From: an uncultured Phocaeicola sp.
GTDB lineage: Bacteria; Bacteroidota; Bacteroidia; Bacteroidales; Bacteroidaceae
DNA: 64,000 nucleotides
Assembly (NCBI GenBank): GCA_948566455.1
Contig: CAOYQO010000019.1
Span: forward strand, 1 to 64,000
Direction of reading: 5' to 3'
Shown: piece by piece, positions 27,355 through 36,608 of the stretch
How the letters are laid out: every line of letters begins with the position of its first letter
Position numbering within the stretch: the stretch's first letter is position 1
The notes under the pieces: model-generated
What the model was told of the DNA's origin: nothing
What the model saw: the letters and a program-made list of their open reading frames with translations, nothing else
Database searches by the model: none
Position numbers and translations under genes: made by a program

Positions 27355-30300
27355 ATGAAAAAGCAAATATTATTATTGTGTCTTGCGCTGACAAGTCTAT
27401 GTAGCTATGCGCAGACCATCACTGTAAAAGGTGTAGTAACCTCGGCTTCAGATAAAGAACCGATGATTGGTGCAACAGTGCAAGTTAAAGGTACAGGTAC
27501 AGGTACTATTACAAGTATTGATGGTGATTATTCACTAAACGATGTTGCCAAGGATGCCGTACTTGTGTTCTCCAGCATAGGATATGAGACTCAAGAAATA
27601 AAGGTAAACGGACAAACCGTTATCAATGTAGTGCTGAAAGATGCCAGTGAATTACTGGACGAAGTAGTGGTTATTGGTTATGGAGCCGTGAAAAAAAGTG
27701 ACCTGACCAGTTCTATATCTACCGTAAAAGGAAAAGAAATTACCGAAACTGTAACCGGTAATGCAATGGACGCCTTGCAAGGTAAAATCAACGGTGTTCA
27801 AGTAACCAGTGGTGGTGGTCCGGGCGCACAACCAAAAGTTCTAATCCGTGGTGTAACAACAGTAAACGGAACCGATCCTTTGTATGTAGTAGATGGCATG
27901 CCGGTAGGTACAAACATCAACTTCCTAAACAGTAATGACATTGAATCTATGGAAGTTTTAAAAGACGCTTCGGCTGCTGCCATTTACGGAACACGTGCTT
28001 CTAACGGTGTCATTCTAATCACAACCAAAAAAGGAATGGCAGGAAAAACAAATATCAGTTTTAATGCATCTGCAGGTTTCCAAACACTGTCAAAACCCAA
28101 AATGGCTAATGCCGCCGAATATAAAGAAGTATTCAATACCCGATACACAAATGACGGAGGAACTTCTATTTGGAATGATACAGGCGCTACTACCAATCCC
28201 GGAGGAACAGACTGGTGGGACGAAGTAATCAACAAAACTGCTTTAGTGCAAAATTACTCACTCAATATCTCCGGTGGTTCAGACAAACTGGTTTATAACC
28301 TGAGTATGGGTTACTACCGTAACAATTCACAATATGACTATGGTTATTGGGACAAAATCAACACACGCCTTAATACAGAATATACATTTAATAAATATGT
28401 AAAAATGGGTTTCGACATTGCCCCACGTGTAGAATCATGGGATGATACCCCCGATCTTTTTTCAGCTGCCATGTCTATGGACCCCACAACTCCTATATTC
28501 AAGCCGGAAGATCAATGGGTGGATAACGAATTCAATAACTATCAGCGTTCTTACAACAACCAGGAGTGGAACCCTGCCGGTTCATTGGCTCGCCAAAATT
28601 CCCACTCCCGTGAAATGGGTACAATTGTAAATACTTATTTACAGATAAACCCTATTCAAAAACTGACCCTGCGCACGCAGTTCGGCGCTAATGCACACTT
28701 CCGCCGTACAGACAAATTCACTCCTGAATTCTATATTGATGCTTTGGAACAATCTACATTAAGTAATGTTTCCCGTGAAATGCAGGAATGGCTTGATTGG
28801 AACTGGACTAATACTGCTACTTACATCACGACTTTTGCAGAAAAGCATAATATTAATGTAATGGGTGGCTTTACAGCTGAACGCTTTGCTGAATTCCAAT
28901 CAAAAGCCTCACGTGACGATGTTCCTAATAATATGGATCAAATGCAGGAAGTAAATGCCGGTACACAAAACCAAAAGTCAGAAGGTAAAACTGCTTACAG
29001 CACATTAGTATCTTATTTAGGACGCGTGATGTATAACTATGACAATCGTTACTATCTAACAGCTTCTATTCGTGCAGATGGGTCTTCTCGTTTCCCCAAA
29101 GGAAACAAATATGCCATCTTCCCTTCTGTTTCTGCTTCATGGCGTATCATCAGTGAAAGTTTCATGCAAGACCAGAAGATTTTCAGTAACTTGAAATTAC
29201 GCGGAGGTTGGGGACGTGTAGGTAATCAAAACATAGATAATGATGCTACGCTGACTTTGTTAGGACAATCTGATTATGTATTCGGTACAGCTCCAGGACG
29301 TGTTTCAGGTACTATGGTATCAGGCGTTGGCAATAATTTGCTAAAATGGGAAACAGTAGAAGACTGGAACGTAGGTGTGGATATGTCCTTCCTTGACTCC
29401 CGTCTAGACATGACCTTTGAGTATTTCCAAAAGAAATCTTCTGATATGCTCTATCAGAAACAAAATATCTTCGCCATCGGATACCCCGACTGGAACAGTA
29501 CAGTATGGATGAATATAGGTAGTATGAAAGCTAGCGGTTGGGAATTAAGTCTGAACTGGCACGACAAAGTAGCAGACTTCCGATATAATGTGGGATTGAA
29601 CCTTTCCGCAGTGAAAAATAAAGCTGTTAAATTCTCCGGTGACGGTCCTATCCAAACTGGAGGTTTCAACAGCGACCAAATTATCCGTAATGAAGACGGT
29701 GGCTTGATTTCACGCTTCTACGGCTACGTAGCCGATGGTATTTTCCAAAATTGGGATGAAGTTTATGCTCACACCAACGAAAATGGCAAGCTGGTACAAT
29801 CCAATGCCCAACCCGGTGACATTCGCTTTAAGGATTTGAATCATGACGGAGTTCTAGATGAAAATGATAAAACATGGATCGGTAACCCATATCCCGATTT
29901 GATGGTAGGTTTGAACTTGGGTTTCAGCTATAAAAACATCGATTTCACAGCCAACTTCTATGGTACATTCGGTAATGATATTTTCAATAAGACCAAAGGT
30001 TTATACTCCGGCGTAAGTGGGCAAAACGTTTGGGCAGGTACATTGCAGAAAGCATGGCATGGCGAAGGAACCAGCAACGATATTCCTCGTCTGTCCTACA
30101 ATGATTTGAATCAGAATTACACACGCGTTTCAAGTTTCTTTGTAGAAGACGGCTCTTATATGCGTTGCAAACTATTACAAGTGGGTTACACACTCCCCAA
30201 GAAGTGGTTGAACGGAACCGAATTGCGTCTCTCATTGTCGGCTCAAAATCCTTTCACTATCACCAGCTACTCAGGTATGGATCCTGAACGTCCACAGATT

Positions 30301-30393
30301 GGTAAAGATGGCAGTGTAATTGAAACCGGTATTGACGGCATCGCTTATCCTAACCCACGTACTTTCTTATTTGGAATTGATTTAAAATTTTAA
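27355..30393 (+). CDS. SusC-family TonB-dependent glycan importer (PUL2)
   Basis: 1012-aa outer-membrane importer. Signal peptide ending SYAQT, carboxypeptidase-regulatory-like domain (VKGVVTSASDKEPMIGATV), TonB-box region LLDEVVVIGYGAVKKSDLT, plug with DASAAAIYGTRASNGVILIT, and barrel ending FLFGIDLKF. It follows the surface lipoprotein after 22 bases and precedes its SusD by 17 bases. Nothing in it indicates the sugar; the two GH30 enzymes downstream are the best clue. Confidence 0.95.
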   Translation: MKKQILLLCLALTSLCSYAQTITVKGVVTSASDKEPMIGATVQVKGTGTGTITSIDGDYSLNDVAKDAVLVFSSIGYETQEIKVNGQTVINVVLKDASELLDEVVVIGYGAVKKSDLTSSISTVKGKEITETVTGNAMDALQGKINGVQVTSGGGPGAQPKVLIRGVTTVNGTDPLYVVDGMPVGTNINFLNSNDIESMEVLKDASAAAIYGTRASNGVILITTKKGMAGKTNISFNASAGFQTLSKPKMANAAEYKEVFNTRYTNDGGTSIWNDTGATTNPGGTDWWDEVINKTALVQNYSLNISGGSDKLVYNLSMGYYRNNSQYDYGYWDKINTRLNTEYTFNKYVKMGFDIAPRVESWDDTPDLFSAAMSMDPTTPIFKPEDQWVDNEFNNYQRSYNNQEWNPAGSLARQNSHSREMGTIVNTYLQINPIQKLTLRTQFGANAHFRRTDKFTPEFYIDALEQSTLSNVSREMQEWLDWNWTNTATYITTFAEKHNINVMGGFTAERFAEFQSKASRDDVPNNMDQMQEVNAGTQNQKSEGKTAYSTLVSYLGRVMYNYDNRYYLTASIRADGSSRFPKGNKYAIFPSVSASWRIISESFMQDQKIFSNLKLRGGWGRVGNQNIDNDATLTLLGQSDYVFGTAPGRVSGTMVSGVGNNLLKWETVEDWNVGVDMSFLDSRLDMTFEYFQKKSSDMLYQKQNIFAIGYPDWNSTVWMNIGSMKASGWELSLNWHDKVADFRYNVGLNLSAVKNKAVKFSGDGPIQTGGFNSDQIIRNEDGGLISRFYGYVADGIFQNWDEVYAHTNENGKLVQSNAQPGDIRFKDLNHDGVLDENDKTWIGNPYPDLMVGLNLGFSYKNIDFTANFYGTFGNDIFNKTKGLYSGVSGQNVWAGTLQKAWHGEGTSNDIPRLSYNDLNQNYTRVSSFFVEDGSYMRCKLLQVGYTLPKKWLNGTELRLSLSAQNPFTITSYSGMDPERPQIGKDGSVIETGIDGIAYPNPRTFLFGIDLKF

Positions 30394-30410
30394 CCCTCAA
30401 GGTATAAACC

Positions 30411-32069
30411 ATGAAAAAGATATTAACAATATTAACAATGATTGCCTCGCTGACATTCACTTCTTGTGAGGATTTCCTAACAGAGGAAGTGCGCGGGCAA
30501 CAAAATTTGGATACTTATTTCCAAAGTGCAGAAGAAGCCGAAGCATTTATTACTGGTTGTTACCAGGCCATTACTTTTGGCGGATGGTGGAATATCAACA
30601 CAGTATGGTTGCTTTCCGAGATGTGTAGTGATGACGGTTGGATGGGCAATACCAGCCAAAGTCAAAGTGACTATATTTCTTTGGCCCACTATCAAGGTAC
30701 CGGACAAAGCAATGGTGCCATCTCCAACTTTTGGCAGTATCGATACAAAGGCATTCTACGTTGCAATATCGCAGTGGAACGCATTTCACAAGCTGATTTC
30801 TCAGATGAAGAAATGAAGAACCGGCTTGTAGCCGAAGCACGTTTTCTCCGTGGATACTTCTATTTTGAACTTGTGAAGAATTTTGGTGGTGTGCCTCTCA
30901 TTACAGGCTTCCTGTTGCCCGAAGAAATACAAGGTATTACCCGCGCTTCGGCCGAAGATGTATATAAGTTCATTGAAGATGATTTAAAAGCCGCTGCTGA
31001 TGTGTTGCCACAACGTAGTCAATATGCTGCTACAGATATGGGACGCGCTACCCGTGGAGCTGCATTAGGCCTATTGGGAAAGGTTTACCTCTACCAAAGC
31101 AAATGGCAAGAGGCACATGATGTATTGAAAACAGTCATCGACGAAGGTGAATATAAATTACTCGACAACTTCGGTGATGTATGGGATGTTGACCATAACA
31201 ATAGCGAAGAAAGTCTGTTTGAAGTACAATATATGTATGATGGAACTTATGCATTGGGTGGTTCTTTGACTGTTATTACCGGTGCCCGTAGTGGTCCCGG
31301 CGACGGATGGTCTTGGGGACAGCCAACCGCTAACCTCGAACAAGCCTACATCGATGCAGGAGATACAGAACGTTTACGTTGGACTATCATTAAAACCGGT
31401 TGTACAGAAATTGCCGGAGAGAATAACTTCGACAAGTTCGTTGAAAACAACACAAAAATCGCCAATTATAAAGATTATATCGAAAAGTACGGTTGGGATC
31501 CCGAATGTTATATTATAGATCCGTCACAACATAAATCAGCACGTATTGTCCGGAAGTATTTTGTACCTATTGAAAAACGTCCGGAAGTATACAATATCGA
31601 CAAAATTCCATTAGATCATCGTATCTTACGCTATGCAGATGTATTGTTGATGTATGCTGAAGCCTGCAACGAATTGGGCGAAGATGGTACAGCACGTACC
31701 TACCTTAATGAGGTACGGAATCGTGTAAAATTACCTGCTGTCACATCCAGTGGGAACGAGCTTCGCAAAGCTATCCGGCTAGAACGTCGTTTGGAACTGG
31801 CATGGGAACAAAACAGAATCTATGATATCCGCCGTTGGACAGATGACAATGGCAAGAAAATGATTTGTAACCTGATGGGAGCAAACGGTACATTTGTAAA
31901 ATACAATACAGATCCCGCTACCCGCGACATTTACGAATGGGAAAATCAAGGTGAGGCAAGTGATAAAGGAATCAGCTTCAACGAAAACCGGGATATGGTA
32001 TTCCCGATACCTTTATATGAGATTACAATGTCTAATGGTTCTATCACCCAAAATCCGGGCTGGAATTAA
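30411..32069 (+). CDS. SusD-family glycan-binding lipoprotein (PUL2)
   Basis: 552-aa SusD/RagB protein. Lipobox Cys19 (TFTSCEDFLTEEVRG), with the CEDFL start typical of this family. Core signatures: RFLRGYFYFELVKNFGGVPLI, RATRGAALGLLGKVYLYQSKW, LRYADVLLMYAEACNELGEDG, and RLERRLELAWEQNRIYDIRRW near the end. Closing VFPIPLYEITMSNGSITQNPGW is the usual C-terminal loop. It is followed by a strong hairpin with a U-rich tail at 32131, which would make susCD RNA end here more often than in the GH30 genes. Confidence 0.95.
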   Translation: MKKILTILTMIASLTFTSCEDFLTEEVRGQQNLDTYFQSAEEAEAFITGCYQAITFGGWWNINTVWLLSEMCSDDGWMGNTSQSQSDYISLAHYQGTGQSNGAISNFWQYRYKGILRCNIAVERISQADFSDEEMKNRLVAEARFLRGYFYFELVKNFGGVPLITGFLLPEEIQGITRASAEDVYKFIEDDLKAAADVLPQRSQYAATDMGRATRGAALGLLGKVYLYQSKWQEAHDVLKTVIDEGEYKLLDNFGDVWDVDHNNSEESLFEVQYMYDGTYALGGSLTVITGARSGPGDGWSWGQPTANLEQAYIDAGDTERLRWTIIKTGCTEIAGENNFDKFVENNTKIANYKDYIEKYGWDPECYIIDPSQHKSARIVRKYFVPIEKRPEVYNIDKIPLDHRILRYADVLLMYAEACNELGEDGTARTYLNEVRNRVKLPAVTSSGNELRKAIRLERRLELAWEQNRIYDIRRWTDDNGKKMICNLMGANGTFVKYNTDPATRDIYEWENQGEASDKGISFNENRDMVFPIPLYEITMSNGSITQNPGWN

Positions 32070-32130
32070 TCATTTTCCAAAAAGAACAGATTGTTACAGG
32101 AATTAAACATTCAATAGGTCTTTATATTCT

Positions 32131-32170
32131 GTCGCGGATAGTTTGCTAGGATTATCCGCGACTATTTTTT
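32131..32170 (+). terminator. Hairpin with U-run after the PUL2 susD
   Basis: Arms 32131-32140 (GTCGCGGATA) and 32153-32162 (TATCCGCGAC) are perfectly complementary over 10 bases with a 12-base loop, followed by TATTTTTT. This is a canonical rho-independent terminator shape. The GH30 gene begins only 16 bases later on the same strand with no visible promoter, so it may act as an attenuating, partial terminator. Confidence 0.75.
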
Positions 32171-32185
32171 AATCCATCTAAAACA

Positions 32186-33784
32186 ATGAAACTAAAATAT
32201 ATTTTTACTCTTCCACTGTTCTTTTCTACTGTAGCCTGCAGTGACGATTCTCCCCAAACACCGGATACATCGGGGCAACCGGACAGCAGCATAAACGTAG
32301 AAAAAACAGTAACCATAGATGCCGGACAATCTTTTCAGACTCTGACAGGATTTGGCGCATCAGATTGTTGGGCACCTGCCTTCGTAGGAAAAAGCTGGAT
32401 AACGAATCGTGACAAAATCAGTGAACTGCTATTCTCTTCTGAAATACAATCAGGACAACCTAAAGGTATAGGACTCTCCATGTGGCGTGTGAATCTAGGT
32501 GGTGGCAGTGCAGAACAAGGTGAAGCAAGTGGAATAGAAGACAAATCACGCAGAGCAGAATCTTATCTGACTGATGACTTAACATTAGACTGGACACGCT
32601 GTAAAGGGCAGCGCTACTTCTTGCAGCGCGCCAAAGAGTTTGGTTGTCAGAGTATAGTACTTTTCAGCAATACCCCTCCTGTACAATATACCTCCAACGG
32701 AAAAGGATTCTCCAATAGCGGAGGAGTTTCTAATTTGAAGGATGAATGTTATACGGACTTTGCCAGATACATGTCAGATGTAGCAAAATACTATGTAAAC
32801 GAAGGATATCCAGTGACACATATCTCACCAGTTAACGAACCCCAATATAATTGGGACAGCGGCCAGGAAGGCAGCGGATGGACTAATGATGAAGTAGCCA
32901 GACTTATACGTGAATTGGATACCGCCATCACTTCTGCCGGTCTTTCTATTGATATTCTTCCAGGGGAATCTGGAGATTATGAATATCTCTACAAATTTAA
33001 GAATGATGCCGCCCATAGTAACGTACTTTCAGCATTTTTCACACCTGGAACTTCCACCTATATAGGCAACCTGACTCATGTAAAGAAACTTATCTGCGGC
33101 CACAGCTACTGGACAGATGGCACATGGGATGGTATGCGTAATGTCCGGAAACAACTGGCCCAAGCAGCCCAACAATATGATGTAGAAATATGGCAAAGTG
33201 AGTGGAGTATGTTAGGCGACGGATACAGCTCTTCCGAGTTTATAGGCTATGACCAAGCAACCGAAATGGACATTGCACTTTATATGTCAAAAGTAATACA
33301 CAATGACCTAACTATAGCAGGAGTTTCCTCCTGGAGTTACTGGACCTCAATGGATATCCCCCGCTGGGGACACAAAAACCGCTTCTTACTGATTTCACTG
33401 GAACCCTCCGATGGAGTTTATGGGGATATAGAGAAAGAAGGCACTTATAAAGCTACTCCCACACTTTGGGTATTAGGTAACTACAGCCTATTCATCCGAC
33501 CGGGTTATCGCCGTATCATGCTTAACATGAATGAATCATCCAGTTTCTTCGGGTCAGCATGGATTTCACCGAAAAAAGATAAAATTGTTGCTGTTTATAC
33601 CAATCTATCAGAAAAAGGAGTCCGGCTAAACGAAATTCATAAAGAATGGGTAAGTGAAATAAGCTCCATCACTACTTATACAACAACAAATAACAAAAAT
33701 TTGCAAGAGGTACACGTCACGGCAGACCAACAAGTAATTGTGCCTTCGGAAAGTGTTACAACTGTCATTTATAATCTGAAATAA
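32186..33784 (+). CDS. GH30-family endo-glycosidase, surface lipoprotein
   Basis: TIM-barrel glycoside hydrolase of 532 aa, lipid-anchored (Cys18 in STVACSDDSPQ; the SDD after Cys fits surface display). GH30 landmarks: FGASDCWAPAFVGK early, SMWRVNLGGGSAEQGEASG, the acid/base Glu218 in PVNEPQYNW, and the nucleophile Glu339 in IWQSEWSML. A beta-sandwich domain closes the protein (about 430-532). GH30 subfamilies include beta-1,6-glucanases, beta-1,6-galactanases, xylanases and beta-glucosylceramidases; the subfamily cannot be fixed by eye. Its neighbour at 33797 is a clear paralogue without a lipobox. Inferred role: first cuts at the cell surface before SusCD import. Confidence 0.85.
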   Translation: MKLKYIFTLPLFFSTVACSDDSPQTPDTSGQPDSSINVEKTVTIDAGQSFQTLTGFGASDCWAPAFVGKSWITNRDKISELLFSSEIQSGQPKGIGLSMWRVNLGGGSAEQGEASGIEDKSRRAESYLTDDLTLDWTRCKGQRYFLQRAKEFGCQSIVLFSNTPPVQYTSNGKGFSNSGGVSNLKDECYTDFARYMSDVAKYYVNEGYPVTHISPVNEPQYNWDSGQEGSGWTNDEVARLIRELDTAITSAGLSIDILPGESGDYEYLYKFKNDAAHSNVLSAFFTPGTSTYIGNLTHVKKLICGHSYWTDGTWDGMRNVRKQLAQAAQQYDVEIWQSEWSMLGDGYSSSEFIGYDQATEMDIALYMSKVIHNDLTIAGVSSWSYWTSMDIPRWGHKNRFLLISLEPSDGVYGDIEKEGTYKATPTLWVLGNYSLFIRPGYRRIMLNMNESSSFFGSAWISPKKDKIVAVYTNLSEKGVRLNEIHKEWVSEISSITTYTTTNNKNLQEVHVTADQQVIVPSESVTTVIYNLK

Positions 33785-33796
33785 TCCCTCAACTTT

Positions 33797-35362
33797 ATGA
33801 AATACAAAGCATTATTATTCTCTTTATTTGCAACAGCAAACCTGTTTGCTCAACATCCTGCCATTCACTTTGAAATAGAAACAGACCAACCCTGTCAAAC
33901 CATGGACTATTTCGGAGCATCAGACTGTTGGAGCATGCAATTTATCGGCTTATGGCCGCAAGAAAAACAAAACCAAGTAGCCGACTGGCTGTTCAGTACG
34001 GAAAACCATGAAAACGGACAACCTAAAGGAATCGGCTTGTCTTTATGGCGTTTCAATGTAGGAGCCGGAAGTGCGGAACAAGGAGAAGCCAGCCAGATAG
34101 CCTCTCCCTGGATGCGCACCGAATGTTTCCTTCAGGCAGATGGTAACTATAATTGGAATAAACAACAAGGGCAGCGCAACTTCCTGCGTCTGGCAAAAGA
34201 ACGGGGTGTAAACAAATTTTTGGCATTTCTTAATTCACCTCCCGTATATTTCACACAAAACGGTCTTGCCACCAACACAGGCCGTGGAGGAACCTTAAAC
34301 TTAAAGGAAGAGCATTATAAGAATTTTGCCCGTTTTCTTGCCAATGTCATAAAAGGGGTGGAGAAACACGATGGAATCAAGTTCAATTACCTCTGTCCAT
34401 TCAATGAACCCGATGGGCATTGGAACTGGATTGGCCCCAAACAAGAAGGTACACCGGCTACCAACCGCGAAATAGCCCGTGCCATACGCCTCATCAGTAA
34501 AGAGTTCGTAAATAACCAAATTGACACACAGATTCTAGTCAATGAGTCCTCTGACTATCGTTGTATGTTCGATACTCACATGACTAATTGGGAACGGGGG
34601 TATCAAATCCAGTCTTTCTTTAATCCGGACAGTACAGCCACCTATCTGGGTGATACTCCCAATGTTCCCCGGCTGATGGTAGGGCATAGTTATTGGACTA
34701 ATACTCCTCTGAATAATTTACACGATATCCGTTGTCAATTAAAAGATACTTTAGACAAGTATAAGGTGGATTTCTGGCAGACAGAAACCTGTATCATGGG
34801 CAATGACGAAGAAATCGGCGGAGGCGGAGGATATGACTTCACCATGAAGACAGCATTATATGTAGCACGGATCATTCATCATGACATTGTATATGCAGGT
34901 GCTCGCAGTTGGCAATGGTGGCGATCTATCGGTGGAGATTATAAAGACGGATTAATCCGTGAGTATAGTGATCCGACTTTTCTGAATGGTGAGGTGAAAG
35001 ACTCCAAATTAATGTGGGCTTTGGGAAACTACAGTAGATTTATACGCCCGGGAGCTGTTCGGAAAGCAATTATAGCCAAAGACAACCAAGGGAAAATCAT
35101 TCCTGAAGGCGATACGGATGTAACCGGACTAATGTGTTCAGCATACCAAAATACAGACGGAAAGGAGGTTTTCGTTATGATTAATTATGCAGCGGAAGAT
35201 AAAGAGTTTACTTTCTATCAGCGTAACGGAATTATAAAAAACTGGACAATCTATCGTACTTCGGATAAAGATGGAGAGAATCTTCTACCGGTAGGAAGCA
35301 TCAAAAACCATGAAAAAGTTGTGATCCCGGCACGTTCCATTATTACGTTGGTCACTCAATAA
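33797..35362 (+). CDS. GH30-family glycosidase, periplasmic paralogue
   Basis: 521-aa GH30 enzyme starting 12 bases after the first one. Ordinary signal peptide (MKYKALLFSLFATANLFAQ), no lipobox, hence probably periplasmic. It shares with its neighbour FGASDCWSMQFIG, SLWRFNVGAGSAEQGEAS and the overall plan. Acid/base is Glu204 in PFNEPDGHWNW and nucleophile Glu330 in FWQTETCIM. Differences around the active site (GGGGGYDFTMKTALYVARI) suggest a different subsite preference, for example shorter imported oligosaccharides. Last gene of the operon; a bidirectional hairpin follows at 35381. Confidence 0.85.
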   Translation: MKYKALLFSLFATANLFAQHPAIHFEIETDQPCQTMDYFGASDCWSMQFIGLWPQEKQNQVADWLFSTENHENGQPKGIGLSLWRFNVGAGSAEQGEASQIASPWMRTECFLQADGNYNWNKQQGQRNFLRLAKERGVNKFLAFLNSPPVYFTQNGLATNTGRGGTLNLKEEHYKNFARFLANVIKGVEKHDGIKFNYLCPFNEPDGHWNWIGPKQEGTPATNREIARAIRLISKEFVNNQIDTQILVNESSDYRCMFDTHMTNWERGYQIQSFFNPDSTATYLGDTPNVPRLMVGHSYWTNTPLNNLHDIRCQLKDTLDKYKVDFWQTETCIMGNDEEIGGGGGYDFTMKTALYVARIIHHDIVYAGARSWQWWRSIGGDYKDGLIREYSDPTFLNGEVKDSKLMWALGNYSRFIRPGAVRKAIIAKDNQGKIIPEGDTDVTGLMCSAYQNTDGKEVFVMINYAAEDKEFTFYQRNGIIKNWTIYRTSDKDGENLLPVGSIKNHEKVVIPARSIITLVTQ

Positions 35363-35380
35363 TACTCCAATATATAAAGA

Positions 35381-35417
35381 AATAAGGTTGGCTCTTTGTG
35401 AAGAGTTCAGCCTTATT
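35381..35417. terminator. Bidirectional hairpin between GH30 (+) and LacI (-) genes
   Basis: AATAAGGTTGGCTCTT (35381-35396) pairs with AAGAGTTCAGCCTTATT (35401-35417) around a TGTG loop with one bulge and a short internal mismatch. A-rich sequence precedes it and CTCTTCTTAAAA follows, so it can terminate transcripts from both sides. Convergent placement supports the call. Confidence 0.65.
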
Positions 35418-35442
35418 CTCTTCTTAAAATACATTTCGGTTC

Positions 35443-36465
35443 TCAATCCTTCCTTTTTATACTGCTTTCCCTCACCTGCAAACAAGTAGGAATAATGATT
35501 TGCCTGATTTTTTTATCTCCCTTAATCTTATCAATCAACATCTGACATGCGGCTTCCCCCATCTTATAAGTCTGATGCGAGACGGCCGAAAGGCGAGGCA
35601 CTACATAATTGGCATGTTGCTCATCTGTATACCCAATAAGCGCTATATCCTGAGGAATACGAAGATTATGATTTCTAATCACTTCCATAGCGGCAAATGC
35701 CAATGTATCATTCATGGCAAGAATTGCATCGGGAGGCTCCGGAAGCGATAATAAAATTTCTGTAGCTATTTTCCCTTCTTCAAAATCAATTTTCCGACAC
35801 ACAACCAAATCTTTCTCAATAGGTATCTTATTTTCCCTTAACGCTTCAAGGTAACCATGTTTTCTCTTTCTTACTATATCCAGATGGTTTGCACCACCGA
35901 TAAAAGCAATCCGTTTGCTTCCATGATCCAACAAGTGCTGTGTCGCCATCTGAGCAGAATATACTCCATCAGCCACTACCGTAGAAAAACGGTCAGGCAT
36001 GCAAACACGATCAAATAGAACAAGCGGCATATTCATATCATCCAAACTCAACCAATGGGCATAATCTGTTGTTTCTTGAGATAAACAACCTATAATACCT
36101 TCCACATGCATATTGACCAAATTCTCAATATTTCTTTTCTCATGGTCGTATGACTCATGGGAAGTCGTGATGATAACAAAATAGCCGTTTGCTATAGCGG
36201 TATCTTCTATACCACTTAAAATAGACGCAAAGAAATAAGTAACAATATCAGGTACAATTACTCCAATGGTACGGGGAGTATTTTTCCGGAGACTCATAGC
36301 AAAAGGATTGGGGTGATAATTCATCTCTTTTGCCAATTTTTGAGCTTTAATACAAAGTTCCCGACTGATTTCGGGACTATTTTTCAAGGCACGGGATACT
36401 GTAGGTATGGATACACCTAATATCTGTGCCAAATCTTTCAATGAAGTACGTCTCGATTCTGCCAT
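35443..36465 (-). CDS. LacI/GalR-family transcriptional regulator
   Basis: 340-aa regulator. N-terminal LacI helix-turn-helix is complete (TSLKDLAQILGVSIPTVSRA, then the hinge region HPNPFAMSLRKN). The effector domain is of the periplasmic-binding-protein type (TIGVIVPDIVTYFFASILSG; later AILAMNDTLAFAAMEVIR and IALIGYTDEQHANYVVP). It faces PUL2 tail to tail. PULs are usually under one HTCS, so a LacI regulator alongside may link PUL2 to another sugar or control only the neighbouring genes; the ahpF gene behind it is unrelated. A short perfect dyad just upstream of its start (36481-36491) could be its own operator. Confidence 0.93.
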   Translation of the reverse strand: MAESRRTSLKDLAQILGVSIPTVSRALKNSPEISRELCIKAQKLAKEMNYHPNPFAMSLRKNTPRTIGVIVPDIVTYFFASILSGIEDTAIANGYFVIITTSHESYDHEKRNIENLVNMHVEGIIGCLSQETTDYAHWLSLDDMNMPLVLFDRVCMPDRFSTVVADGVYSAQMATQHLLDHGSKRIAFIGGANHLDIVRKRKHGYLEALRENKIPIEKDLVVCRKIDFEEGKIATEILLSLPEPPDAILAMNDTLAFAAMEVIRNHNLRIPQDIALIGYTDEQHANYVVPRLSAVSHQTYKMGEAACQMLIDKIKGDKKIRQIIIPTCLQVRESSIKRKD

Positions 36466-36480
36466 ATCAATGCTGTAAAC

Positions 36481-36491
36481 GGTGATTCACC
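36481..36491. promoter_or_regulatory. Short dyad upstream of the LacI gene, possible operator
   Basis: GGTGATTCACC is a perfect 5-bp inverted repeat around one base, ending 16 bases before the LacI start codon. The position would suit autoregulation. It is short, so chance is a real alternative. Confidence 0.3.
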
Positions 36492-36539
36492 TACAAAGAA
36501 AGCATATTCTCACCAATATACATACAAAGAGTGCATTTT

Positions 36540-36608
36540 TTAGTGATAAGATTAGTGGTAAATACTGCGATATGCACCCACTATTCACCACCAACCACTT
36601 ATCACTAA
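36540..36608. repeat. Long inverted repeat overlapping the ahpF stop codon
   Basis: TTAGTGATAAG (36540-36550) and CTTATCACTAA (36598-36608) are perfect 11-bp complements; inside them TAGTGGT and ACCACCA-type segments extend the stem imperfectly. The right arm runs over the ahpF stop codon (36605-36607). On the ahpF transcript the stem is followed by an A-run, not a U-run, so it is not a canonical terminator. It may protect the mRNA 3' end or be a binding site. Confidence 0.6.
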
